Assembly: GCA_963573315.1 (NCBI GenBank)
Contig: OY752152.1
Location: forward strand, 1,409,001-1,473,000
DNA from: Entomortierella parvispora
Lineage: Eukaryota > Mortierellomycota > Mortierellomycetes > Mortierellales > Mortierellaceae
Direction of reading: 5' to 3'
Length of the DNA stretch: 64,000 nt
The notes under the pieces were generated by a model, which had not been told where the DNA came from, searched no databases, and saw nothing but the letters and a program-made list of their open reading frames with translations. Shown here piece after piece: positions 56,736 to 64,000 of the stretch (its first letter is position 1; each line of letters starts with the position of its first letter). The position numbers were made by a program, and so were the translations under genes.

Positions 56736-59700
56736 CTAATGACTGATCTCCAGGTTCTGTTTGGCACAGAGATCTGCGTACACGCCGCCAAGGGCCACAA
56801 GTTGATAGTGCTGTCCCTGTTCAACTATTTGGCCATCCTTGACAACCAAGATGAGATCCGCATCCTGGATTGTACTCAATCGATGGGCAATCACAATAGT
56901 GGTTCTGCCCGCGCGAGCCTTGTCCAGAGCCTCCTGGACCAGTTTCTCAGACTCAGAATCCAAGGCTGATGTGGCTTCGTCTAGCAGCAGGATCTTTGGG
57001 TTACGAATCAAAGCACGAGCAATCGCAATACGCTGCTTCTGACCACCGGACAACTGGGAGCCCTTGTCGCCAACTCGGGTGTCATAGCCCTGAGGCAAGG
57101 AGGTCACGAAATCGTGAATGTTGGAGGCCTTTGCTGCGGCAACGACCTGTTCCTGGTCCACGGTCTGGCCATCGGGAATACCATAGCGGATGTTGTCGCC
57201 GATCGAGACGTCAAACAGGACCGGCTCCTGGCCAACCAAGGCCATATGAGATCTCAAGTTGTTGAGTTGCATGTCCTTGATATTGTGGTGGTCAACAAGC
57301 ACTTGACCCCTAGACGCATCGTACCAACGTTCCAACAGAGCAATGATGGTGGATTTACCACATCCAGAAGGGCCTACCAAGGCCACTGTCTGCGAAGGCT
57401 GCACCTCCAGATCAACACCGTTGAAGAGCTTGGTATCCGGGCGAGTTGGGTACGCAAACTCGACCTTCTCAAGCGAAGCTGAACCCTCCAGACTTTGAAC
57501 CTCGATACCGGCCTTGTCGGCGTCGATCGTAGTTTTCTTGTCCAAAAGCTCAAACACGTTCAAAGCAGATTGCTTTCCTTTTACATATTTAGGACTGGAA
57601 AGAGAAACGTGATAGATTCAGTAACCTTGTAGCAACAATTGAGGAGACAAAAATACAGGAGTAACCACAGTGAGCACTTACAGTTGGGTCGCCATCTGAC
57701 CGAGACCCATGGCCATGAAGACAATGTTAAACATTGCATCGAACATTTCTGGCCATTGCATCAAGCCAGCTTTCTGCAAGCGGTATCCAGAGTAAAATCC
57801 AACAGCGTAGGCCCAGTACATCACTCCTTGGGACAAACCGAACCCAATGGAAGCGTAGTAAGCTTTGTGAAGGGAATACTTGTGAGGTTCTCTTGTCACC
57901 TCTGAAAAGAGTAGTGATTGAGAGAGAGGAGAAGACGAGTGAGTAAGCAAGGAATATCGGGAGGAGATTGAACAGTAAGTAGCAATTTTTTTTACCTTCA
58001 TATTTGGCCTCAAAGGTCGACTCTTTGGCAAGAGCAGCCACAGTGCGAATGTTGGCAATGGCCTCTGCAGCAACGCGTCCAGAAGCCTCGTAAGCCTTCT
58101 GTGTCTTGAGTCCAAATCCAGTCAATGCTGCCACCTCGTAGTACTGAGCCAATCCAATCAAAGGAATCAACGCCAGGATGATCAAGGTCAAGATCCAATT
58201 CGCTATGAAAGCAAAGACCATACCAATGGTGACAATCGCAAGAACCGAACAGGCCGTCTTCAAGAGCTGAGAGACCAATTCGTGCATCTGGTAAGCATCG
58301 GTGGCTAATCGAGAGGAAAGAGCACCCGTGCTGTTTCTTTCTTCATCAAAAAATCCCATCTCTTGACCGATGATGGCCTTGAAACTGAGCGTGCGCATGC
58401 GTCTAGCCATCTTCTCGCCAATGAGCTCGAAAATGTAAACAGAAAGTCCAGCACCAAAAAGAGCTGCGACACCAAGAACTACGAACATGAGCGAGTAGAA
58501 GTTGGTGTCCTTTTCAAAAGTGGGGCTTGTGGTGTCGGTTAGCAGGTTCAGCATCTTGGAGAAGAGCTTAGCAAAGACAGGATAGGTCTATTGAAGCGTA
58601 AAAAAAAGGAAGAGAGGAGTGCCATTAGAACATAACCTCAAAAATACAAGATCTACCTCCTTGTACCAGTTGGACTTACGGCTCCAGAAACGGCACTCAT
58701 GATACCGCCAAAGATCGCCATGGGCAGCTCAGGCTTCATGATACCAATCACACGCCAGATAGGAGCCTTTTGCTGCTTTGCCAGCTTCTTCTCTCGAAGA
58801 GCGCGTTGTTCCGTCGTTTCTGAATCCTCATCAATGGGGATGGACGAGTCCACACGCTTTGAAGTCAAGCTGCCCTTCGTCGAAAGCATTCTGCCCAACT
58901 TTGAGTGGCTACGTTGAATTATTGGCTCGACAGGGGACATTACGACTTCGTCAATGTCAACTCTTTCAGCTGCGACAGTCGGCTCAGCATCAGTACCTCC
59001 AGTCTTGAGTTGTTGCTTTGCGACTAGCTCAGCGTACGCGCCACCTTTTTCAAGAAGTGATTTGTGAGATCCAGATTCGACCACGATTCCTTTTTCCATC
59101 ACATAGATCACGTCCGCATTCATGATGGTCGACAAGCGATGCGCTACCACAATAGTCGAGCGACCTGCTGAAGCCTTGTCCAATGCAGCCTGGACGGTTC
59201 TTTCCGATTCTGTGTCCAAAGCCGAAGTAGCCTCATCCAAGAGCAAGATCTGGGGGTTCTTAATCAAGGCACGAGCAATGGCAATACGTTGCTTCTGGCC
59301 TCCAGACAACAGAGCTCCCTTCTCACCGACCATGGTGTTGTACTTGTCGGGAAGTTTGGAAATGAAATCGTGGGCGTTTGACATTCTGCATGCGTCCTCG
59401 ATCTCCTGATCCGTTGGAATTGATTGCCCGCGACGAATACCATAGATGATGTTCTGTTTGATGCTGGCGTTGAAGAGGACGGGTTCCTGTGACACGATAC
59501 CGATAGAGTCGCGCAAGAACGTGACATTGTAGTCCTTGATCTCGATGCCATCCAGTGTAACAGACCCAGCTAAAGGGAGACACGATGAATGATATGAACA
59601 TGAAATGATTAGAAAGAGTGCAAGGATGGATACCAAACCATGTAGAGAAAAGATAGAAGAACTCACAGATAGGATCATAAAAGCGCTCGACAAGACCGAC

Positions 59701-61871
59701 GATAGTCGACTTTCCACTTCCAGACTGACCAACTAGGGCTATAGTTTGTCCTGGCAAGACCTCCACGTTCATCTTTTTCAAGATTGGGACATCGGGGCGA
59801 CTTGGGTAGTGAAAGTCGACGTCACGGACCACGATATGTCCTCGAAGGTTATCGGGCCTGGCGCCTCCTGGGTTGGCAGAGTCAATGACTGGGACGCGGT
59901 CGATTGTTTTGAAGATGTTGTACGCTGCTCCTTGAGCGTTGGCAAAGGCGGAAAGGTTGGGTCCAATATTTCTACGTTGAGGGAAGGAAGGAAAGGAAAA
60001 AGAGAGGCGGGTCAGTGATCACCGAAAGCATCACCTGTGCTGATTGTTGCGAGTTTCTTACCCCAGGGCAAATGCACCGATGATCATTCCCAAAAAAACG
60101 TTCAGGACCTCGCCCGAGGTCATCTCTCCTGCCAACACACGGTTTGAACCATACCAGAAGGCGAGCGCTATGTATTACAAGAGACACCTTCAATTAGCGG
60201 ATGCTGCTGTCGATCTTCAAAAATCAGGTCGAGATTGAACTAGGCATACCGTATGCTGAGAACAAGACAAACAGGAAAATCCCGTTTCTAACATTGAGAT
60301 TCAACCCCCGTTAGTCCAAGTTCAGCTTTCAAGACATTCCATCGCAAAAACCTGACGAATCCAGGGATCTCCAATTACCCGACTCCAGTAACAATGGCCT
60401 TCTTGGATCCTGTCTTGTAGGCATCGTCGAGGTGCTTGACATAGGCCTTTGTTTCTCTTTTCTGCCCACCAAAGGCAACCACGGTTCTGATAGAGGAGAA
60501 GGCCTGTTCGGCAACAGCTCCTGCCTTCGAGTAGGATCCCTGACCGCTGGATGCGCTTTCGACCGTATACTTGGCCATGAATGCAGCCGTAGCTATTTCA
60601 TAGACAGTAAGGTGTGAGAAGGGTGGGAAAAGTATGCGTTCATATAAAAAATCAAGGTCGTGCTCCATACCTCCGATCAAGGGCACAGCACAGAGAAGGA
60701 CTAAACTAAGCTTCCATCCTTTTGTGAATCCAATTACAAACCCGGCAATGAAGGTTGTAAAGTTGGACAGGACCAAGCCGACCTTGTCTGCAAGGCCGTC
60801 ATAGATCAATTGCGTATCTGAGCTCAATCGAGTCGTCAATGACTCGGACTGCTTGCCGGTATCGTGCCAGGACATGTCCTGTCTTAAGATGGCATGAAAG
60901 TACTTTTCGCGAATGCGTTTGGATTGATGTTCTGCTGACAAAGTCCAAAAGCACTGCTGACCATAGCCGGCCACAAACATGGCAGCGCCGACAATGGTGA
61001 AGATGATAACATCGTGGACAATTGCCTTTCCTTTGTCCTCAGTTCCTGTACTCAGGTCCCTGATGATGTTTCCAAAGAGTAGGGCCACGAGAGGTTGGCC
61101 CACACCGACACCTGTCCGACAAGGGGGAAAGGAGACACTTATTTGTCAGATTGGTTGGTCATCGAATGAAGAAAACGTGCATGTCTCCTGCAGGAGGTGG
61201 TTCCTTACCGATAGAGCAGATGATGCCGATCCTGAATCCAATTGCAACATCACACAAAAGAAACGCAAACGTTAACACAATTAAACACGGAGACATGGAG
61301 AAAATCCATCCACAAGTTCATAATCTTCTTACATGACATAGAGCCAGTCCCTCTTGGATGCGAATCGGTAGAGTTGCCAATAACTCACAGCTTCAATTGT
61401 CTTCTTGGGTTCTTGTTTCTTTCCTCGTCTAAAGCACGTTAGGAGGCCTCCGCTTTTTGCTGCTTCCATCTCTCCCTTGACGGACTTTCCTTGTTGCTGC
61501 TGTTGGGGTTGAAGGGAATCCAGCTCGATTCCGCCTCTTGGCTTTTCGCTAGAGAGTGACTTGAGATCGTCCTCTTGCCATTGTTGTGGTGATGGTTGCT
61601 CAGTTGTCTCCTTTGATAGTACAAGAGGCACTGCATCACCCATGACAGGGACGGGTGCTGTAATACTGCGAACAGAGGGCTTACGAGTAAGACCTTGGTC
61701 CGAGGGTGGTGGTGGAACATGGCCAGATCCACCTGAATGACGACTGTTGCGTCTTACAGGAGTGTGGGGATCATTGGCATAGAAGTCGTTCTCGATGGAT
61801 TGCCTTGGGACAGTTGAGCTAGAGTTGATAGTGATGTGTTTGTCGTTGGGGATGTTGCTATTACTATCCAT
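56736..61871 (-). CDS. ABCB-type full ABC transporter (MDR/P-glycoprotein family), copy 2
   Basis: Eleven exons join in phase to 1408 residues: 61871-61333, 61231-61209, 61111-60671, 60592-60379, 60287-60250, 60167-60062, 59971-59667, 59569-58680, 58587-57996, 57901-57682, 57594-56736. Architecture is TMD1-NBD1-TMD2-NBD2. NBD1: Walker [10 protein letters not shown] (about 536), [15 protein letters not shown] (about 644), Walker [16 protein letters not shown]2: GPSGCGKST (about 1198), LSGGQKQ (about 1303), [12 protein letters not shown]. All ATP-site motifs are intact. The cytosolic N-terminus is longer than in copy 1 and has a Gln run. It is a close paralogue of the + strand gene at 15282 (near-identical blocks such as [20 protein letters not shown]), with six extra introns and one absent. 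Exons of 23 and 38 nt are unusually small. Confidence 0.93.
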
Positions 61872-62841
61872 GACTGAGTGTTGGGGCGGGGTTTAGGTTG
61901 CCCAGAGCAGAGATGCAGAGCGGATGAAAGAGAAATGAAAGAAGGGACGGACAGGACGATCCCACTTTATTTATCCTGCGCGGCCCTGCTCCCGCAGTTA
62001 TTCCACACAGGGCTGACCGTGAGGGTCGTCCCGGGCTAAGGACGGAAGGTTGATAGAGTCTTTGCTCCGTTTTCTGGCCCCGCCGCCCGCAGTCGAGATT
62101 GCGTGTCCGACAGGTTAACTTCTCCAGTCGCTCCAAACTACCCTTTTTTTTGGTGTCTCACAACATTTCTCGACGTTTTTGAGACATCCCCCGTTACGTT
62201 GACAGCAACGTCAAATCGATACCCGATCTGGTTCTCTCCAAGTTCGACCCCTGCTGATCCCTCTTCTCTGCCGTCTTTGGGGTTCAATTGCTCATCAAGC
62301 TAATAGCAAACAGCCAACCTGTCCCGACGGCAGGAGACCCCGCCTTGAAATTTTCTTTTTTAAGAGTTGAAAGAAACGCGAGAAACATCTTTTTATTTTT
62401 TGCGCAGATCGGGATGGACGACGACGACGTGGGCACGTCAGCAGGGGCAATGCGATAAGGCTCTTTGGGATCTGAGCAAGCATCTTCTCCTCAAGCTTTT
62501 GAGTTGGGGGGGGGATTCAATTACTGTACATAGGCTGTTCAGGGGATCGGTGACGCGGAAAAGAGGTACGAACGCCAGCGACAGGAACGCAAGCGAGCAC
62601 GCAAGGCTGACAACACATTGACGCGTGTGCAGGGACAGCAAGAAGAAACAACCGTGCAGTTCCTCACTGCAGGTGCGACACACTCCAGCCCAGGATGGCG
62701 CAGAGACCCAAATTGGCCCATGCCCTTGTCCGGCGGCGTGCATCACGTGTGACTTTTGGTCTAACACTCCAAAGCGAAGATCCTCCAACTAATCCCTCCA
62801 TCCGTTCATCCATCCTCCATCCATCCATCAACATCAGCATC
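61872..62841. promoter_or_regulatory. Promoter region of ABCB copy 2 and intergenic sequence
   Basis: 970 nt without a supported gene. On the minus strand GGATAAATAAAG (61965-61976) is a TATA-like element about 95 nt upstream of the ABCB start. A G-run (62505-62513) and CATC/ATCC tandem units (62790-62830) precede the F-box relic. Confidence 0.5.
61965..61976 (-). promoter_or_regulatory. TATA-like element for ABCB copy 2
   Basis: GGATAAATAAAG on the sense (minus) strand about 95 nt before the start codon, a normal spacing for a fungal TATA element with a short 5'UTR. Confidence 0.45.
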
Positions 62842-63392
62842 ATGCAGGACATGTCGTCTTCCAGTCTCGTCATGCTGCTTCCTGAGCTCTGCAGCCTACT
62901 TGCAGAGTATTAATATCTCGATTTGGCCGATCTCGCGCCCTGTGCGCGTCTCTCGCGTTCGCAGAATGCCGTCTGGAACGTCTATCTGTGGCACACTGTT
63001 CCGCCACCTTCCAATACACCTAGGAATTATCTCTTCCCAACCGACTCTGGTCGGATCCACTGACTGATACTCAGCCCTGTCTAGATCTCTCAATTCGCCG
63101 AGAATTTCTGCCAAAAGTCGAGGGACGACCAAAGCTGTCTTTAAAACACATCAAGGATCTATGTGAGCGGGTGGTGCCAAAGTTGGAGAGTATATTGGCG
63201 GACCTTGACTTTGAGGAAGATGAGCTTGAATGGCTGGAGATAGAGAGGCCATTCATATACGAAAGATACGATGAAGATATTGGTTTTCATTTGTCATATA
63301 TCATGTACGTTGATCCCCAGGTATTTTTGCGCTTGATTCACAAGCGAGTCCCCCACCAGCAGAAGCTGAAAGCTCATGATGTTGGTATTTAG
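62842..63392 (+). pseudogene. F-box gene relic
   Basis: Starts MQDMSSSSLVMLLPELCSLL, an F-box beginning, but meets a TAA right after LAEY. The frame then continues as YLDLADLAPCARLSRSQNAV and VWNVYLWHTVPPPS, completing the F-box, before another stop near 63063. A further fragment, LEGRPKLSLKHIKDLCERVV (from about 63115, other frame) to VPKLESILADLDFEEDELEW and RVPHQQKLKAHDVGI (ends 63392), is the remnant of the downstream region. In-frame stops and frame change show it is dead and truncated relative to the 590-745-residue F-box proteins in this window. Confidence 0.65.
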
Positions 63393-63565
63393 TGACCTTG
63401 TGGGCAGAACCATTGTCTGAATCCGCAGTGATCAGTTTTTGCGAGAAGCAGGGAGCAGTAGACTGAAGGACATGGGCCCTATAATTTGTAAGCGATAGGA
63501 AAGGCTAGGTAGAGAAAAACACATCATAAATATCCCTATTTATTATCACGCCACACGACCTATGT

Positions 63566-64000
63566 TTATAGAACAACAGTAGACTTTTCAGCCTTCTCAG
63601 AGTCCTCACCTCCCTCCCGCCTCTTTCTCTCTTCCTCCTCCCTTTTCTTTCTCTGCTCCTCCTCATATCGCTTGGAGGGCTTTTGAGGCTGATCAGGGCA
63701 GGTGCCTCGTTTAGGAGCAAGAGGAAGGAAGGCGAGCTGGGGCCGGTAGGACGCGTCCTTTAGGAGAGACTTCTTCTTGAGGGATTCTGGAAGCCAATGG
63801 AATACCACATAACGAATCATTCGCTCCACGAGTGTCTACAAAGAATTTGCGAAAAAATATAGTTGAGTTTTCAAGTCTATCTACACCCTGTTGTTGTTGT
63901 CTTTCTTTTCTCACCTGGCCAAAGAGCAAAACACCGGAGGTGTTGCTGTTGTGCACTTGGATTTCGACCTGATGGAAGCGTTGTTGTTTGTAGTCTTCCA
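63566..64000 (-). CDS. Unrecognised protein, C-terminal part (gene continues beyond window)
   Basis: Two exons are visible: 64000-63915 (incomplete at the window edge) and 63835-63566, with a GTGAGA donor and TTTGTAG acceptor in phase 0. The readable part is VEIQVHNSNTSGVLLFGQ joined to TLVERMIRYVVFHWLPESLK, then SYRPQLAFLPLAPKRGTCP. The end is a highly charged Lys/Glu/Arg helix-like tail (KRYEEEQRKKREEEERKRRE). I do not recognise the family. Because the start lies outside, length and localisation cannot be judged. Confidence 0.65.

Overview
This is a fungal nuclear DNA window. Genes carry many short GT-AG introns (donors such as GTAAGT/GTGAGT, often 50-150 nt, pyrimidine-rich acceptors). Gene spacing is moderate and several families are repeated within the window. 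The mix of F-box/leucine-rich-repeat proteins, stealth-type phosphotransferase, full-length ABCB and ABCC transporters, a Crypton and a Mutator-like element fits an early-diverging fungus. Mortierellomycota (Mortierella, Linnemannia and relatives) is my best guess, by family composition only. Exon coordinates below were read by eye; every multi-exon model was checked for reading-phase continuity from start to stop.

Layout. 64-2676 (-): telobox/Myb protein resembling TRF-type telomere proteins. 3290-4190 (+): ribosomal protein eL34. 5004-6245 (+): JmjC/cupin_8 protein. 6656-7923 (+): FYV7/TAP26 rRNA-processing protein. 8006-10401 (-): stealth protein with an EF-hand. 11161-12942 (-): F-box protein. 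15282-19683 (+): ABCB full transporter. 19879-22116 (-): F-box/LRR protein, followed by two decayed tandem copies of its gene (22195-23817). 24293-26607 (-): DUF1769/UPF0590 protein. 27999-33507 (-): ABCC/MRP transporter in eight exons. 34309-36911 (+): unrecognised low-complexity membrane protein.

The right half is accessory. A structurally complete Mutator-like element (37522-42068; 117-bp terminal inverted repeats, 9-bp target duplication) sits 7 nt upstream of the start codon of a type II membrane glycosyltransferase-like gene (42085-43185). Its 1320-residue transposase combines a GCM1/WRKY-like zinc finger, a DDE transposase core, a ubiquitin-protease-like (USP/C19-type) region and a C-terminal zinc finger. 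Then come a fucosyltransferase-like pseudogene (about 44985-45722), a frameshifted F-box-like gene (46455-49128), a five-exon Crypton tyrosine recombinase (52003-55758), a second ABCB transporter paralogous to the first (56736-61871), an F-box relic (62842-63392) and the 3' part of an unrecognised gene (63566-64000).

Housekeeping genes (telomere, ribosome, ribosome assembly) cluster at the left. Three large ABC exporters, repeated F-box genes in various states of decay and two different DNA transposons mark the rest as a region shaped by duplication and transposition. No rRNA, tRNA or CRISPR was found.
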